Positions 16,323 through 28,141 of a DNA stretch of 64,000 bases are shown here, in pieces. The DNA lies in the NCBI RefSeq assembly GCF_022803015.1, contig NZ_JAFKON010000003.1:248001-312000 (forward strand), read 5' to 3'. The DNA is from Arthrobacter humicola. GTDB taxonomy: Bacteria > Actinomycetota > Actinomycetes > Actinomycetales > Micrococcaceae. The notes under the pieces are model-generated. The model saw only the letters and a program-made list of their open reading frames with translations, did not search any database and was not told the origin of the DNA. Numbering within the stretch: position 1 is the first letter of the stretch; each line of letters starts with the position of its first letter. Position numbers and translations under genes: made by a program.

Positions 16323-17780
16323 CTACAGAACAGCCATCGCACGGTCGGTCGGCGCCACGGGTGCCGGCAGAATGGTGCTGCCCATCAGGAACTTGTCCAC
16401 CGCGGCCGCGCAGGCCCGCCCTTCGGCGATGGCCCAAACGATGAGCGACTGGCCGCGGCCGGCGTCGCCCGCGACGAAGATGCCTTCAGTGTTGGTCATG
16501 TAGTAGCCGTCGCGTGCCACGTTGCCGCGGCCGTCAAAGTCGGCCTGGACCTGGTCGGTGATCCCGGCCGGCTCGGCGCCGGTGAAGCCCAGGGACAAGA
16601 AGACGAGGTCCGCCGGAATGATCCGCTCGGTGCCGGCCTTCGGCAGGCGTTTGCCGTCGACGAATTCCGTCTCCGCAACCTTGACGCCCCTGAGTTTGCC
16701 GTTTTCCCCGACGAACTCCACGGTGGAGGCGAGGTAGGTGCGTTCGCCGCCTTCCTCGTGCGCGCTGGCGACCTCGAACAAGGTGGGGAACGTCGGCCAG
16801 GGCTGGTGGCCGGCCCGCTCGACGGGCGGCTGCTTGCCGATCGCCAGTGTGGTCACGGACGCGGCCTGGTGACGGTGCGCGGTGCCGAGGCAGTCGGCGC
16901 CGGTGTCGCCGCCGCCGAGGATGACCACGTGCTTGCCCGCGGCATTGATCTGGTTCTCCACGGTCTCCCCCGCCACCACCCGGTTGGCCGGCACGAGGTA
17001 ATCCATGGCGTAGTGGACGCCGTCGAGGTCGCGGCCCGGGATCGGCAGGTCACGCGGGACGGTGGCCCCGGTGGCGATGACGACGGCGTCGTACCGGCGG
17101 CGCAGCTGCTCCCACGTCACGTCGGTGCCGACGGCCACCCCGGTGCGGAACCGGGTGCCTTCGGCCTTCATCTGCTCCAGCCGGCGGTCCACCTGCTCTT
17201 TTTCCATCTTGAAGTCGGGGATCCCGTAGCGCAGGAGGCCGCCGATCTTGTCGTCGCGCTCGTACACGGCCACAGTGTGGCCCACCCGGGTCAGCTGCTG
17301 GGCGACGGCGAGCCCGGCGGGGCCGGACCCGACGACGGCGACCGTCTTGCCGGTCAGTCGCGCGGGCGGCAGTGGGTTGACCCAGCCGTTCTCGAAGGCC
17401 TGGTCCACGATGGACACCTCGACCTGCTTGATGGTCACCGCGGGCTGGTTGATGCCGAGTACGCAGGACGCCTCGCAGGGGGCAGGGCACAGCCGGCCCG
17501 TGAATTCGGGGAAATTGTTGGTGGCGTGCAGCCGCTCCATCGCTTCGTCGCCCTTGTCCCGCCAGACGAGGTCGTTCCATTCCGGAATGAGGTTGCCCAG
17601 CGGGCAGCCCTGGTGGCAGAACGGGACGCCGCAGTCCATGCAGCGGCCTGCCTGGCTCTTCAGGACACCCTTTTCCTGGGCCTCATAGACCTCTTTCCAG
17701 TCCATGATGCGGACCGGGACGGGACGGCGCGGCTGGGTTTCACGCTGACGTACTTTCAGAAATCCGCGTGGATCAGCCAC
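16323..17780 (-). CDS. gltD: Glutamate synthase (NADPH) small subunit
   Basis: A 485-residue protein whose ATG 17780 overlaps the end of gltB by 8 bp, so the two are co-translated. It passes electrons from NADPH to the large subunit for glutamate synthesis from glutamine and 2-oxoglutarate. The N-terminal cysteines that ligate the Fe-S clusters are present: [13 protein letters not shown] and CPAPCEASC. Two Rossmann motifs follow: [17 protein letters not shown] for FAD and [15 protein letters not shown] for [24 protein letters not shown] near the C-terminus is the second FAD motif. Length is normal. Confidence 0.97.
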   Translation of the reverse strand: MADPRGFLKVRQRETQPRRPVPVRIMDWKEVYEAQEKGVLKSQAGRCMDCGVPFCHQGCPLGNLIPEWNDLVWRDKGDEAMERLHATNNFPEFTGRLCPAPCEASCVLGINQPAVTIKQVEVSIVDQAFENGWVNPLPPARLTGKTVAVVGSGPAGLAVAQQLTRVGHTVAVYERDDKIGGLLRYGIPDFKMEKEQVDRRLEQMKAEGTRFRTGVAVGTDVTWEQLRRRYDAVVIATGATVPRDLPIPGRDLDGVHYAMDYLVPANRVVAGETVENQINAAGKHVVILGGGDTGADCLGTAHRHQAASVTTLAIGKQPPVERAGHQPWPTFPTLFEVASAHEEGGERTYLASTVEFVGENGKLRGVKVAETEFVDGKRLPKAGTERIIPADLVFLSLGFTGAEPAGITDQVQADFDGRGNVARDGYYMTNTEGIFVAGDAGRGQSLIVWAIAEGRACAAAVDKFLMGSTILPAPVAPTDRAMAVL

Positions 17781-20700
17781 CGGTCACCTCCAGGATTCGA
17801 GACCAAACTTCTTCGCCGTCGGGGTCCAGGCCCTCTTCGATGGCGTCAAGACGGGTTTGCAGGACGGCCGCGTAGTCGCGCGGCAGCACCTTGGTTATGC
17901 GGGCTGCGGTGTCATCGAAGTTCTCGAGGAGCCGTGCCGCGAGCAGCGACTCGGTTTCCTCGAGGTGCTTGACGAGCAGCCCGTGGACGATGTCACGGTC
18001 CTCGGCGTCGAGCTCGCGCAGCTGCAGCTCGCCTGACTCGAGGGCCTGCTTGTTGACGCGCTCGGTCTGCAGGTCCAGCACGTAGGCCGTGCCCCCGGAC
18101 ATGCCGGCGCCGAAGTTGCGGCCGGTGCGGCCGATGATGAGCGTCTGGCCGCCGGTCATGTACTCGCAGCCGTGGTCCCCGATGCCTTCGACCACCGCGG
18201 TGGCGCCGGAGTTGCGGACCAGGAAGCGTTCGCCGACCTGGCCGCGGAGGAACAGCTCACCGCTTGTGGCGCCGTAGCCGATCACGTTGCCGGCGATTAC
18301 GTTGCGCTCGGCGGGGAACACGTTGGTGCGGTCCGGCCGGACAATGATGCGGCCGCCGGAGAGTCCCTTGCCGACGTAGTCGTTGGAGTCGCCGAACATG
18401 CGCAGCGTGATGCCGGCCGGCAGGAATGCTCCGAGCGACTGCCCCGCGGTGCCATTGAGCGTGATGTCAATGGTGTCCGTGGCCAGGACGTCGGTGCTGA
18501 AGGTCTTCGTCACGACGTGGCCGAGCATGGTGCCGACGGAGCGGTCCGTGTTGATGACGTTCACGGAGATCTTCACCGGCGTGCGGTCGCTGAGGGCTTC
18601 GGCCGCCATGGCGATCAGGCGCTGGTCGAAGTGCTTGTCGAGTTCGTGGTTCTGGCCGGTGAGGTTGCGCAGCGGCGCGTCGTTGTCGAACTCGAGCCCG
18701 TGCAGGATCGGATCCAGGTCCAGCCCTTCGGCCTTCCAATGGTTGATCGCGTCGCGGGAGTCGAGCATCTCGGCATGGCCGATCGCCTCCTCGATGCTGC
18801 GGAAACCCAGCTCGGCGAGGATTTCCCGGACTTCCTCGGCGAGGAATTCGAAGAAGTTCACCACGAACTCTGGCTTGCCGTTGAACCGGGACCGCAGCTC
18901 GGGGTTCTGGGTTGCTACGCCCACCGGGCACGTGTCCAGGTGGCAGACGCGCATCATGATGCAGCCGGAGACCACCAGCGGGGCGGTGGCGAAACCAAAC
19001 TCCTCGCCACCGAGCAGCGCGGCGATCACGACGTCGCGGCCGGTCTTGAGCTGGCCGTCGACCTGCACCACCACACGGTCACGCAGTCCGTTGAGCATGA
19101 GCGTCTGCTGCGTCTCTGCGAGGCCGAGTTCCCACGGGACACCGGCGTGCTTGAGCGAGTTCAGCGGCGAGGCGCCGGTACCGCCGTCGTGCCCGGAGAC
19201 CAGCACGACGTCGGCCTTCGCCTTGGTGACGCCGGCCGCCACGGTGCCGATCCCGACCTCGGAGACGAGCTTGACGTGCACCCGGGCCGAGGGGTTGGCG
19301 CGCTTGGCGTCATAGATCAGCTGCGCGAGGTCCTCGATCGAGTAGATGTCGTGGTGCGGGGGCGGCGAAATGAGGCCGACGCCGGGGGTCGAGTGCCGCG
19401 TGCGGGCCACCCAGGGGTAGACCTTCTGCGCCATCAGCTGGCCGCCTTCGCCGGGCTTGGCACCCTGGGCCATCTTGATCTGGATGTCGTCCGCGTTGGA
19501 CAGGTACAGGCTGGTGACGCCGAAGCGGCCGGAGGCGATCTGCTTGACCGCGGAACGGCGGGTGGGATCGAGCAGCCGGTCCACGTCCTCGCCGCCTTCA
19601 CCGGTGTTGGACTTGCCGCCCAGCCGGTTCATGGCGATCGCGAGGGTCTCGTGGGCTTCCTTGGAGATGGAGCCGTAGCTCATGGCGCCGGTGGAGAACC
19701 GCTTGACGATGCTGGAAACCGGTTCCACTTCCTCAAGCGGCACCGCGGGACGCGAACCGGCCTTGAACTTCAGCAGACCGCGCAGGGTCATGAGGTTCTC
19801 GGACTGGTCGTCAACGCCGCGGGTGTAGGCCTTGAAGATGTCGTAGCGGCGTTCACGCGTGGCGTGCTGGAGCCGGAAGACGGTCTCGGGGTTGAACAGG
19901 TGGGGTTCGCCGTCGCGGCGCCACTGGTATTCGCCGCCGCCGAGCAGGGGCTGGTGCGGCAGTTCGATGCCGTTCTCGGGGTAGGCCATGCGGTGCCGGG
20001 CCAGGACTTCGGCGGCAATGACGTCGAGGCCAACGCCGCCGAGTTGGGAGTGCGTGCCGGAGAAGTACTCGTCCACGAGGTCCTGGCCGAGGCCGAGCGC
20101 TTCGAAGGTCTGTGCACCGGTGTAGGAGGCCACGGTGGAGATGCCCATCTTGGACATGATCTTCAGGACGCCCTTGCCCAGGCCCTTGATCAGGTTGTAG
20201 ACGCCGTCCTGCGGGGTGACCCCCACGACGTCGCCGGAAGCGATGAGCTGCTCCACGGATTCCATGGCCAGGTACGGGTTCACGGCGGAGGCGCCGTAGC
20301 CGATGAGCACGGCGACGTGGTGGGTCTCGCGGACGTCGCCGGCTTCCACCACGAGCGCGGTCTTGGTGCGGTTGGCGCTGCGCAGCAGGTGGTGGTGCAC
20401 GGCGCTGACCAGCAGCAGGGACGGGATAGGGGCCCACTGGGCGTTCGAGTCGCGGTCCGAGAGCACCACGTACTGGACGCCGCGGTTGATGGCGCCGGAG
20501 ACCTGCTCGCAGATTTCGGTGAGCCGGGCCCGGAGGGAGTTCTCGCCGCCTTCGGGGCGGTAGAGTCCGCGGACCTTCATGGCGACCTTGCCGCCGTCGG
20601 CGCTCTCGATGTTCGCGATCTTGGCGAGCTGGTCGTTGTTGATCACGGGGAACGGCAGCGAGACCTGCGGCTGCCGGACCTGCTTGGTGTCCAGCAGGTT

Positions 20701-22389
20701 GCCGTTCGGGCCGATTGCGCACGTCAGTGACGTGACGAGCTCTTCACGGATGGCGTCCAGCGGCGGGTTGGTGACCTGCGCGAAGGACTGCACAAAGTAG
20801 TCGAAGAGCAGCCGCGGGCGCTTGGACAGCACGGCCACCGGGGTGTCCGAGCCCATGGCACCGAGCGGTTCGGCGCCGGTCCGGGCCATCGGGCCCAGCA
20901 GGATTTTCAGTTCCTCGGTGGTGTAGCCGAAGGTGCGCTGGCGGATGTTGACCGAGGCGGCGGTGTGCACGACGTGCTCGCGTTCGGGCAGGTTCTTGAG
21001 GTCGATCAGGTTGTCCTTGACCCATTCGGCCCAGGGGTTCGCTGCGGCGACCTCGGCCTTGACCTCGGCGTCGTCGATGATCCGTCCGGCCCCGGTGTCC
21101 ACCAGGAACATCTTGCCCGGCGAGACGCGGCCCTTCTTGACCACCTTGGAGGGTTCGACGTCGATCACGCCGACTTCGGAGGCGAAAACGATCAGGCCGT
21201 CCTCGGTGATCCAGTACCGGCCCGGGCGCAGGCCGTTGCGGTCCAGCGTGGCGCCGACCAGGTTGCCGTCCGTGAAGGAGACGGCCGCCGGGCCGTCCCA
21301 CGGCTCCATGAGCATCGAGTGGTATTCGTAGAAGGCGCGGCGGGCCGGATCCATGGTGGCGTGGTTTTCCCACGCCTCCGGGATCATCATCATGATTGAG
21401 TGCGTGATGGGCCGGCCGGAGAGCCAGAGCAGTTCGGCGACCTCGTCGAAGGAGGCCGAGTCCGAGGCGCCCGGGGTGCAGATCGGGAACAGCTCTTCGG
21501 GTGAGTCCCCCAGCAGCGGGCTGGCGAGCTGCGACTGCCGGGCCCGCATCCAGTTGCGGTTGCCCTTGACGGTGTTGATCTCGCCGTTGTGCGCGATGGT
21601 GCGGAACGGCTGGGCCAGCGGCCAGGACGGGAACGTGTTGGTGGAGAAGCGCGAGTGGACAATCGCGAGCTTGGTCTTGAAGCGCTTGTCCGACAGGTCC
21701 GGGTAGAACGGCTCGAGCTGCGCGGTGGTGAGCATGCCCTTGTAGACGATGGTCCGGGAGGAGAGCGACGGGAAGTACACGCCGAACTTGTTCTGGGCGC
21801 GCTTGCGGATCCGCCAGGCGCGGGAATCGAGCTCGTTGCGCTCGAGGGTTTCCCCGGTGCTGGAGGCGAAGAACGGCTGCGAGAAGTACGGCATGCAGGC
21901 CCGGGCCATGGCCCCGACCAGGTCGGCCACGATCGGGACTTCACGCCAGCCAAGAACGGTCAGGCCCTCGTCCGCGGCGAGGCCTTCGATGCCGGCGCGG
22001 GCGGCGTCGGATTCGCGCTGCTCGGCGGGCAGGAACGCGGTTCCCACGATGTACTGGCCGGGGGCCGGAAGTTCGAAGTCCGTGACTGCGCGGAAGAATT
22101 CGTCCGGCACCTGCATCAGGAGGCCGGCGCCGTCGCCGGTACCTTCATCGGCGCCCACGGCACCGCGGTGCTCGAGGTTGCGCAGGGCGGTCAGGGCGGC
22201 GTCGACGATGTCGTAGCCAGGCTCACCGCGGAGCGTGGCGATGATGGCCAGGCCGCAGGCGTCCTTCTCGTTCTCCGGATTGTAGAGTCCGGCAGCGGCC
22301 GGAATCGCCGCGAAGCGGCTGAAGGGTGACGCGGCAGCCGAGGGCTGGTCCGGATCGGACCAGCTGGGGCTGTGAAGAGTTTGGGTCAT
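17773..22389 (-). CDS. gltB: Glutamate synthase large subunit
   Basis: A 1538-residue protein from ATG 22389, with AAGGA about 12 bases upstream; the open frame extends further but without a ribosome site. The N-terminal glutamine amidotransferase domain starts at Cys45 in KDACGLAII, so a 44-residue propeptide must be removed. The central and FMN domains carry [12 protein letters not shown] and [20 protein letters not shown]. The 3Fe-4S cysteines are in [16 protein letters not shown]. The C-terminal GXGXG beta-helix region begins near [10 protein letters not shown]. It forms glutamate synthase with gltD, the main ammonia-assimilation route beside glutamine synthetase. The 268-bp gap upstream to lgt should hold the promoter; I see no clear operator in it. 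Confidence 0.97.
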   Translation of the reverse strand: MTQTLHSPSWSDPDQPSAAASPFSRFAAIPAAAGLYNPENEKDACGLAIIATLRGEPGYDIVDAALTALRNLEHRGAVGADEGTGDGAGLLMQVPDEFFRAVTDFELPAPGQYIVGTAFLPAEQRESDAARAGIEGLAADEGLTVLGWREVPIVADLVGAMARACMPYFSQPFFASSTGETLERNELDSRAWRIRKRAQNKFGVYFPSLSSRTIVYKGMLTTAQLEPFYPDLSDKRFKTKLAIVHSRFSTNTFPSWPLAQPFRTIAHNGEINTVKGNRNWMRARQSQLASPLLGDSPEELFPICTPGASDSASFDEVAELLWLSGRPITHSIMMMIPEAWENHATMDPARRAFYEYHSMLMEPWDGPAAVSFTDGNLVGATLDRNGLRPGRYWITEDGLIVFASEVGVIDVEPSKVVKKGRVSPGKMFLVDTGAGRIIDDAEVKAEVAAANPWAEWVKDNLIDLKNLPEREHVVHTAASVNIRQRTFGYTTEELKILLGPMARTGAEPLGAMGSDTPVAVLSKRPRLLFDYFVQSFAQVTNPPLDAIREELVTSLTCAIGPNGNLLDTKQVRQPQVSLPFPVINNDQLAKIANIESADGGKVAMKVRGLYRPEGGENSLRARLTEICEQVSGAINRGVQYVVLSDRDSNAQWAPIPSLLLVSAVHHHLLRSANRTKTALVVEAGDVRETHHVAVLIGYGASAVNPYLAMESVEQLIASGDVVGVTPQDGVYNLIKGLGKGVLKIMSKMGISTVASYTGAQTFEALGLGQDLVDEYFSGTHSQLGGVGLDVIAAEVLARHRMAYPENGIELPHQPLLGGGEYQWRRDGEPHLFNPETVFRLQHATRERRYDIFKAYTRGVDDQSENLMTLRGLLKFKAGSRPAVPLEEVEPVSSIVKRFSTGAMSYGSISKEAHETLAIAMNRLGGKSNTGEGGEDVDRLLDPTRRSAVKQIASGRFGVTSLYLSNADDIQIKMAQGAKPGEGGQLMAQKVYPWVARTRHSTPGVGLISPPPHHDIYSIEDLAQLIYDAKRANPSARVHVKLVSEVGIGTVAAGVTKAKADVVLVSGHDGGTGASPLNSLKHAGVPWELGLAETQQTLMLNGLRDRVVVQVDGQLKTGRDVVIAALLGGEEFGFATAPLVVSGCIMMRVCHLDTCPVGVATQNPELRSRFNGKPEFVVNFFEFLAEEVREILAELGFRSIEEAIGHAEMLDSRDAINHWKAEGLDLDPILHGLEFDNDAPLRNLTGQNHELDKHFDQRLIAMAAEALSDRTPVKISVNVINTDRSVGTMLGHVVTKTFSTDVLATDTIDITLNGTAGQSLGAFLPAGITLRMFGDSNDYVGKGLSGGRIIVRPDRTNVFPAERNVIAGNVIGYGATSGELFLRGQVGERFLVRNSGATAVVEGIGDHGCEYMTGGQTLIIGRTGRNFGAGMSGGTAYVLDLQTERVNKQALESGELQLRELDAEDRDIVHGLLVKHLEETESLLAARLLENFDDTAARITKVLPRDYAAVLQTRLDAIEEGLDPDGEEVWSRILEVTGG

Positions 22390-22657
22390 TGGAGACGTCC
22401 TTCCTCCTGATCGTGCGTATGGGAGGGACAACATTGGCCCCACTCGGCACGCCGGTGTGTGACGGGCGCAACAGAGTGTTTTTCTAACTGGAATTGTAGG
22501 CCAGCCCGGCCTCCTGTACTAACAGTTACGCAGGTGCTGGCCCGGGCTTGCATGGACAGCTTCGATCTGCTGTCCACACCAAGCCCTCTTGCCACGACGC
22601 TGTGGAGTCGGGTCCGGTGAGCGGTGGCTCCGGTCAACCCGAGATGCCGGCGCTGAG

Positions 22658-23875
22658 CTACTTGGTGCCCTCAGCCTCCGGCGCGGTTCCAGTTCCCTGG
22701 CGGCCGGAAACTCCGGCTGCCGGAGCCCCATTGGCGGGCGCGGTGCCGCCCGTGGAGTCCCTTTCCGCATCCTCGGATGCGCGAACTGGTCCGCTTTGGT
22801 TATTCCGGAGATTAGCACGGGATTCACTATCTGAGACAGCGGCGTCCGAATGGCGGATGGTTGCCGCGTCTGCGGGAACGGTGGCGCGGCCGGCGTCGAC
22901 CGCATCAGCGTCCGGCTTAGTCTCCGCCGACTTTTCCTCAGCCGGCACAGTCTCCACCGGCTGTGTCTCCGCAGGTGCGCGGCCGGGGAGGAACGGGGTG
23001 TCCGGCTCGGAGCGCTTGCGCAGTCCGAGGAGGATGAAGGCGAGCAGGGCCCCGGCGAAGACGATGATGCTGGTCCAGACGTTGAGCCGGGTGGTGAGCC
23101 CGAAGAGGGTGATCTGTTCGGCGTCGTCGATCCGCATGGCCTCGATCCAGACGCGGCCCAGGGTGTAGTACATGGCGTAGACGCAGAAGAGGCGGCCGCG
23201 GCGGAAGCTGAATTTGCGGTCCAGGGCCAGCAGGATCAGCACGCCGGCCAGGTTCCACAGCGACTCGTAGAGGAACGTCGGGTGGAAGAGCGTTTCCGTC
23301 GGCATGCCGGGGGGGAAGTTCGGGTTGTTGGGGTCGATCTGCAGCCCCCAGGGAAGCGTGGTGGGGCCGCCGAAGAGTTCCTGGTTGAAGTAGTTGCCCC
23401 ACCGGCCAATGGCCTGAGCCAGCAGCAGCCCGGGGGCCGCGGCGTCCATGAAGGCGCTCAGCTTCACCCCGGCACGCCGGCACCCGATCCAGGCGCCCAC
23501 GGCGCCGAGCACGACGGCGCCCCAGATGCCCAGGCCGCCGCGCTGGATCTGCGGAATCAGGGACAGGTCCCCTGTGCCGTCGAATCCCGGGCCGAAGTAG
23601 GCGTCCGGAGAGGAGAACACGTGGTACAGCCGTCCGCCGATAATGCCGAACGGTATGGCCCAGATGGCGATGTCCCAGACGCTGCCCTCGGGGGCGCCGC
23701 GGCGTGCCCAGCGGACCGAGGTCAGCCACAGGCCGGCAATAATGCCGGCGAGGATGCACAGGGCGTAGGCGTGGATGCGCAGGGACCCCCACGGCAGCGG
23801 GATGTCGAATCCGGACCAGCTGGGGCTCGGAATGCTCGCGGGAATCATCGCCGCCGCGTGGAGGACTGACTGCAT
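22658..23875 (-). CDS. lgt: Prolipoprotein diacylglyceryl transferase
   Basis: A 405-residue membrane enzyme that moves diacylglycerol from phosphatidylglycerol to the lipobox cysteine of prolipoproteins. Seven hydrophobic segments are visible, with the family motifs HVFSSPDAYFG, RGGLGIWG and GRWGNYFNQELFGGPTT. After about residue 290 there is an extended acidic, Ala/Pro/Glu-rich tail of about 110 residues that is probably disordered, a common addition in actinobacterial Lgt. The gene starts 3 bp after the trpA stop, so it is probably co-transcribed with the trp genes. Confidence 0.96.
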   Translation of the reverse strand: MQSVLHAAAMIPASIPSPSWSGFDIPLPWGSLRIHAYALCILAGIIAGLWLTSVRWARRGAPEGSVWDIAIWAIPFGIIGGRLYHVFSSPDAYFGPGFDGTGDLSLIPQIQRGGLGIWGAVVLGAVGAWIGCRRAGVKLSAFMDAAAPGLLLAQAIGRWGNYFNQELFGGPTTLPWGLQIDPNNPNFPPGMPTETLFHPTFLYESLWNLAGVLILLALDRKFSFRRGRLFCVYAMYYTLGRVWIEAMRIDDAEQITLFGLTTRLNVWTSIIVFAGALLAFILLGLRKRSEPDTPFLPGRAPAETQPVETVPAEEKSAETKPDADAVDAGRATVPADAATIRHSDAAVSDSESRANLRNNQSGPVRASEDAERDSTGGTAPANGAPAAGVSGRQGTGTAPEAEGTK

Positions 23876-23878
23876 TGC

Positions 23879-24700
23879 TTACGCTTCTTCCTTGGTAAGG
23901 CCGGTGCTGAGGTCTTTCGTCAAGGAGGCTACCGCATCCACGCCGCCGTCCCGGATGGCCGCGACGAGGGCGGTGCCGACAATCACGCCGTCGGCGTACT
24001 CGGCGATCTCGCGGACGTGGCTGGCGGTGGAGACGCCGAGGCCCACGCAGACGCGTTCGGCGCCCGCAGCGTGCGCGGCGGCGACGACGTCCCTGGCCGC
24101 GGAGCTGACCGAGGTCCGGGCGCCGGTGACGCCCATGATGGAGACGGCGTAGACGAAGCCGCGGCTCGCGTCGACCGTGCGTTTCATGCGTTCGGGCGAG
24201 GACGAGGGAGCTACCAGGAACACCCGGTCCAGGCCGTACTTGTCCGAGGCCGTCATCCACTCGGCGGCCTCGTCCGGAATGAGGTCGGGCGTGATGAGCC
24301 CGGCTCCCCCGGCCTCGGCCAGGCGGCGGGAGAACTCGTCCACGCCCATCCGGACCACGGGGTTCCAGTACGTCATGACCAGCACGGCGGCGTCGGTCTT
24401 GCTCGTAATGCCGCGGACGACGTCGAAGACCTCCCGGACGTGGAAGCCCTTCGCGAGGGCTTCCGTCGTGGCGGCCTGGATGACCTGGCCGTCCATGACC
24501 GGGTCCGAGTACGGGATGCCGATCTCGATGAGGTCGGCGCCGTTCTCGGCCAGGGCGATGCCGGCGGCAATGGTGTCTTTAACGCTCGGGTAGCCGGCGG
24601 GCAGGTAGCCGATCAGGGCCGCCCGGCCCTGGGCGCGGGCGCGGTCAATGGCCGCGGCCGACTTGCTGGCGTGCTGGTTGCCGTCCTGGCCGGTGCTCAC
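23879..24700 (-). CDS. trpA: Tryptophan synthase alpha subunit
   Basis: A 273-residue TIM-barrel protein that cleaves indole-3-glycerol phosphate to indole and glyceraldehyde 3-phosphate and passes indole to TrpB. The catalytic Glu and Asp are in [16 protein letters not shown] and [11 protein letters not shown], and the phosphate-binding loop GLGVST is present. The GTG start at 24700 overlaps the trpB stop (GTGA), which fixes the start and implies translational coupling. Confidence 0.97.
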   Translation of the reverse strand: MSTGQDGNQHASKSAAAIDRARAQGRAALIGYLPAGYPSVKDTIAAGIALAENGADLIEIGIPYSDPVMDGQVIQAATTEALAKGFHVREVFDVVRGITSKTDAAVLVMTYWNPVVRMGVDEFSRRLAEAGGAGLITPDLIPDEAAEWMTASDKYGLDRVFLVAPSSSPERMKRTVDASRGFVYAVSIMGVTGARTSVSSAARDVVAAAHAAGAERVCVGLGVSTASHVREIAEYADGVIVGTALVAAIRDGGVDAVASLTKDLSTGLTKEEA

Positions 24701-26073
24701 AGCTGTTCCCCCTCTTTGGCGATTTCGGCTTCAGGTGAATCCTTGTCCAGCAGGTCGAACCATTCCGCGGCCGTGGCCACGTCCTTGTCGCCGCGGCCGG
24801 AGAGGTTCACCATCACGATTTTCTCTGAGGCGTCTGTTGCCTTGCCTGCCGCCGCGTCTGCGGCGAGCCGCTGGCCCACCTTGATGGCGCCGGCGAGGGC
24901 GTGGGCGGACTCGATGGCGGGGATGATGCCCTCGGTGCGGCACAGGAGGCGGAAGGCCTCCATGGCTTCGCTGTCCGTGATGGGCTCGTAGCTGACCCGG
25001 CCAATGTCGGCGAGGTAGGAATGCTCGGGGCCGACGCCGGGGTAGTCCAGGCCGGCGGAGATCGAGTGCGACTCGATGGTCTGGCCGTCGTCGTCCTGCA
25101 TGAGGTACGAGCGGGCGCCGTGCAGTACGCCGGGTTTGCCGAGGGTGATGGTGGCTGCGTGGCGTCCGGTTTCGACGCCCTCGCCGCCGGCTTCGAAGCC
25201 GTAGATCTTGACCGAAGGGTCATCGAGGAAGCCGTGGAAGATGCCGATGGCGTTGGAGCCGCCGCCGATGCAGGCACAGACGGCATCCGGCAGCCGGCCG
25301 GTCTGGTCCAGGATCTGGGCGCGGGCTTCCTCACCGATGACCTCGTGGAAGTAGCGGACCATCGCCGGGAACGGGTGTGCTCCGGCGGCGGTGCCCAGCA
25401 GGTAGTGCGTGTTGCCCACGTTGGCCACCCAGTCGCGCAGGGCCTCGTTGATGGCGTCCTTGAGCGTCTGGGATCCGTTGGTGACCGGGATGACCGTGGC
25501 GCCGAGGAGTTCCATGCGGGCCACGTTGAGGGACTGCCTGCGGCAGTCCTCGGCGCCCATGTAGACCACGCATTCCAGGCCCAGCAGGGCTGCGGCCGTG
25601 GCGCTGGCCACGCCGTGCTGGCCGGCGCCGGTTTCGGCGATGACGCGGGTTTTGCCCATTCGCTTGGCGAGCAGCGCCTGGCCCAGGACGTTGTTGATCT
25701 TGTGCGAGCCGGTGTGGTTGAGGTCTTCGCGCTTGAGGAAGATCCGCACCCCCCCGGCGTGCTCGGCGAAGCGCTTGGCCTCGGTCAGCAGCGATGGCCG
25801 GCCCGAGTAGTTCTTGTTCAGGTCGGCGATCTGGGCCGTGAACTCCGGATCGGCCTTGGCCTTCTCGAAGGTGTCCTCGAGCTCGTCCAGGGCCGCGATG
25901 AGCGACTCTGGCATCCACCGGCCGCCGTAGTTCCCGAAGTAGGGCCCCGGGGCGTGGCGCAGGGACGGTTCGCCCTGCGCGGGATGCTCCGCGGGGCGGC
26001 CGCCCTGCAGGAACGCGTCCACGGTACTTTCGTCAGAGCCGGCTGCTGGTGCATCGACCATCAGTCTCACCAT
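24697..26073 (-). CDS. trpB: Tryptophan synthase beta subunit
   Basis: A PLP enzyme that joins indole and serine to give tryptophan. From ATG 26073 it has 458 residues; ATG 26061 is an alternative and the upstream one has the better GGAACAGG spacing. The PLP lysine is in [13 protein letters not shown], the phosphate-binding glycines in GGGSNAIG, and [14 protein letters not shown] is the typical N-terminal motif. The first 40 residues before it are an actinobacterial extension. It overlaps trpA by 4 bp. Confidence 0.97.
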   Translation of the reverse strand: MVRLMVDAPAAGSDESTVDAFLQGGRPAEHPAQGEPSLRHAPGPYFGNYGGRWMPESLIAALDELEDTFEKAKADPEFTAQIADLNKNYSGRPSLLTEAKRFAEHAGGVRIFLKREDLNHTGSHKINNVLGQALLAKRMGKTRVIAETGAGQHGVASATAAALLGLECVVYMGAEDCRRQSLNVARMELLGATVIPVTNGSQTLKDAINEALRDWVANVGNTHYLLGTAAGAHPFPAMVRYFHEVIGEEARAQILDQTGRLPDAVCACIGGGSNAIGIFHGFLDDPSVKIYGFEAGGEGVETGRHAATITLGKPGVLHGARSYLMQDDDGQTIESHSISAGLDYPGVGPEHSYLADIGRVSYEPITDSEAMEAFRLLCRTEGIIPAIESAHALAGAIKVGQRLAADAAAGKATDASEKIVMVNLSGRGDKDVATAAEWFDLLDKDSPEAEIAKEGEQL

Positions 26074-26188
26074 CCTGTTCCACTGCTAGCTTTGGGGATC
26101 TGCTGATGAGATCCGCTCATTGGTCCGGGCAAAATCGCGGGCCCGGCACCGCTCACGGTCCGGACGGAGGCGCCAGGACCGGCCGGCC

Positions 26189-27007
26189 TCAGGCGCGCGC
26201 GGCGATTGCCGTCGCGCCGGCAGCCATGAATTCGGCGATCCGCTCGCGGGGCGTCGCGTCACTGACCAGCGCCTCGCCGACCAGGACCGCGTTGGCCCCG
26301 CGGGCCGCGTAGTGCTTGACGTCCTCGACGTCGCGCACACCGGATTCGGCGACCACGAGCGCACCGGCGGGAATGCCGCCGGTCAGCGCCGCGAAGACGG
26401 AACGGTCGACGTCGAGCGTCTTGAGGTTGCGTACGTTGACGCCGATGATCCGGGCTTCCGCGGCGACTGCGCGCTCGATTTCCTCCGCCGTATGGGTCTC
26501 GACCAGCACGTTCATGCCGAGCTCGCGGCTGAGGGCCGTGAACTCACGCAGCTGGGCGTCCGAGAGCGAGGCCACGATCAGAAGGATCAGGTCGGCGCCG
26601 TGCGCCCGGGCCTCCCAGATCTGGTACTCGTCAACCATGAAGTCCTTGCGCAGCAGCGGGATGTCCACGGCGGCCCGGACGGCGTCCAGATCGGCCAGGG
26701 AGCCGCCGAAGCGGCGCTCCTCGGTCAGGACGCTGATCACGGCGGCCCCGCCGTCGGCGTACTGCGCGGCGAGGGACGCGGGATCGGCGATGTCCGCGAG
26801 CGGGCCCTTGGACGGGCTGCGGCGCTTGACCTCGGCAATCACCTTGAGCTGGTCCCGGCTGCTTGAGGTGCCGCCGAGGGCGGCCCAGGCGTCACGGGCG
26901 GGCGCCGCCTCGGCGGCACGCTCCTTCAGCTCCGCGAGCGTAACCAGACGCTGGCGCGCCTGCATATCCTCCCTGACACCGGCATTGATGTCGTCGAGAA
27001 CGCTCAC
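26189..27007 (-). CDS. trpC: Indole-3-glycerol phosphate synthase
   Basis: A 272-residue TIM-barrel enzyme that closes the indole ring from carboxyphenylaminodeoxyribulose phosphate. GTG 27007 (MSVLDDINAG) is chosen: it lies 2 bp after the upstream stop and gives the normal length, whereas the longer open frame is antisense-like. Catalytic signatures are IAEVKRRSPSKG, LLRKDFMVDEYQIWEARAHG and VNVRNLKTLDVD. There is no fused TrpF domain. Confidence 0.96.
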   Translation of the reverse strand: MSVLDDINAGVREDMQARQRLVTLAELKERAAEAAPARDAWAALGGTSSSRDQLKVIAEVKRRSPSKGPLADIADPASLAAQYADGGAAVISVLTEERRFGGSLADLDAVRAAVDIPLLRKDFMVDEYQIWEARAHGADLILLIVASLSDAQLREFTALSRELGMNVLVETHTAEEIERAVAAEARIIGVNVRNLKTLDVDRSVFAALTGGIPAGALVVAESGVRDVEDVKHYAARGANAVLVGEALVSDATPRERIAEFMAAGATAIAARA

Positions 27008-27009
27008 GC

Positions 27010-27306
27010 TCAGTGGCCGGAGTTCTTCAGCTTGCTGCCGCCGACGCCGTAGCCGGCCTTGCGCATGGCCCAGCCGGCGAGCAGGCCGATTACCATAACT
27101 GCGGCACCTGCAACGAAGATCGGGGTGTTGGCGATGACGAAGGCGATGGACGCAATGAGGGCGCCGATCAGCATCACGATCACGCAGGTCCACGCGGCCG
27201 GGCTGTTGCCGTGGCCCGGCGCTTCGCTGTGATCGACGTCGTCGTAGACGCCCTTCGGCCCCTTCGGCGCAGCGGACGTGGATGCGGAAACAGTGGCTTT
27301 GCTCAT
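27010..27306 (-). CDS. HGxxPAAW family small membrane protein
   Basis: A 98-residue protein from ATG 27306 with AGGAG about 8 bases upstream. It has the family signature HGNSPAAWT at residues 32-40, then two hydrophobic segments (residues 41-60 and 62-80) and a basic tail. The family is found in actinobacteria, usually inside the trp cluster as here, and has no established function. It ends 2 bp before trpC. Confidence 0.85.
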   Translation of the reverse strand: MSKATVSASTSAAPKGPKGVYDDVDHSEAPGHGNSPAAWTCVIVMLIGALIASIAFVIANTPIFVAGAAVMVIGLLAGWAMRKAGYGVGGSKLKNSGH

Positions 27307-27436
27307 TGAAATCTCCTCAGGATGAATACTGCTTACATTCTGCCATTTTTTGGCTGTGTTATTTGGCCGCGTTGCTGGGCCGCGTTGCTTTGGCCGGGTT
27401 ACTGGCCGCGTTGCCGGTCGCGCCCGCGGAATCGGC

Positions 27437-28141
27437 TCAGGTGGGGTCGTCACCGCGGGACAACCTGTCCCAGCTGTCAATCTCGTCAGCGGGGGCGGCC
27501 GGCGCATTACCGCCGGCTGCAGTTCCGCCGGCGGCGGGCCCGGCGGCGGCCGCGTCATATTTGGTGCGGGTCTTCCAGTAGCGGCCGGCCGGCACGATCG
27601 CCAGGGCGCTGAGTCCCAGCAGGGCACCGGCGACGACGGCGAGGATGGGGAACACCGTGACGTCCACCTGCACGCTGCTGCCGCTGATTCCGGTGGCGGC
27701 CGCGATCGATCCCTGCGCCGCGGCCAGCGGGTCCGCCAGTACAACGGCTGCCGCGGCGACGATGCCCGCGGCCGCGAGGAGGATGATCGCTGTGATGACC
27801 CAGCGGGCCACGCGACCGGCGATGGAGGCCGCGAGGCCGCCGGCGAGGGCCACAAGCGCCAGGGCTGTCACGGTGGTGGCAGCCTTGCTGCCCTGGACCT
27901 GCAGTCCGTCCTGGCTGGCCACGGCCGCGCCGAGCTGCGTGGGATCGAGGTGCACGGTGAGCCAGGTCTGGGTGGTGGTCCCGAACACGGCAAGGGCCAG
28001 GGCAGCGATTACCAGGACCAGGGTGGACTTGCGGGCCCAGCCGGGGACGGCGGACCTCTTGGTGCTCTTCACAGTGCTCTTTACAGTGGTCTTCACGGTG
28101 TTTTTGGCGCTGTTCTTGGCGGTGGCTTCCGGCTCCCCCAT
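27437..28141 (-). CDS. Trp biosynthesis-associated membrane protein (TIGR02234-like)
   Basis: A 234-residue protein whose ATG 28141 overlaps the trpE stop by one base (TGATG). Four hydrophobic segments are visible, the first followed by a QTWLTV motif typical of the actinobacterial trp-operon membrane family. The N-terminus holds a short degenerate repeat (KNTVKTTVKSTVKSTKRS) and the C-terminus a Gly/Ala-rich stretch. Function is unknown; position between trpE and trpC suggests a role in tryptophan or aromatic transport. Confidence 0.85.
   Translation of the reverse strand: MGEPEATAKNSAKNTVKTTVKSTVKSTKRSAVPGWARKSTLVLVIAALALAVFGTTTQTWLTVHLDPTQLGAAVASQDGLQVQGSKAATTVTALALVALAGGLAASIAGRVARWVITAIILLAAAGIVAAAAVVLADPLAAAQGSIAAATGISGSSVQVDVTVFPILAVVAGALLGLSALAIVPAGRYWKTRTKYDAAAAGPAAGGTAAGGNAPAAPADEIDSWDRLSRGDDPT

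Noticed and set aside
18172..20730. 852-codon plus-strand open frame over gltB
   Set aside because: Antisense shadow of glutamate synthase; composition is typical of a reverse-frame translation in GC-rich DNA.
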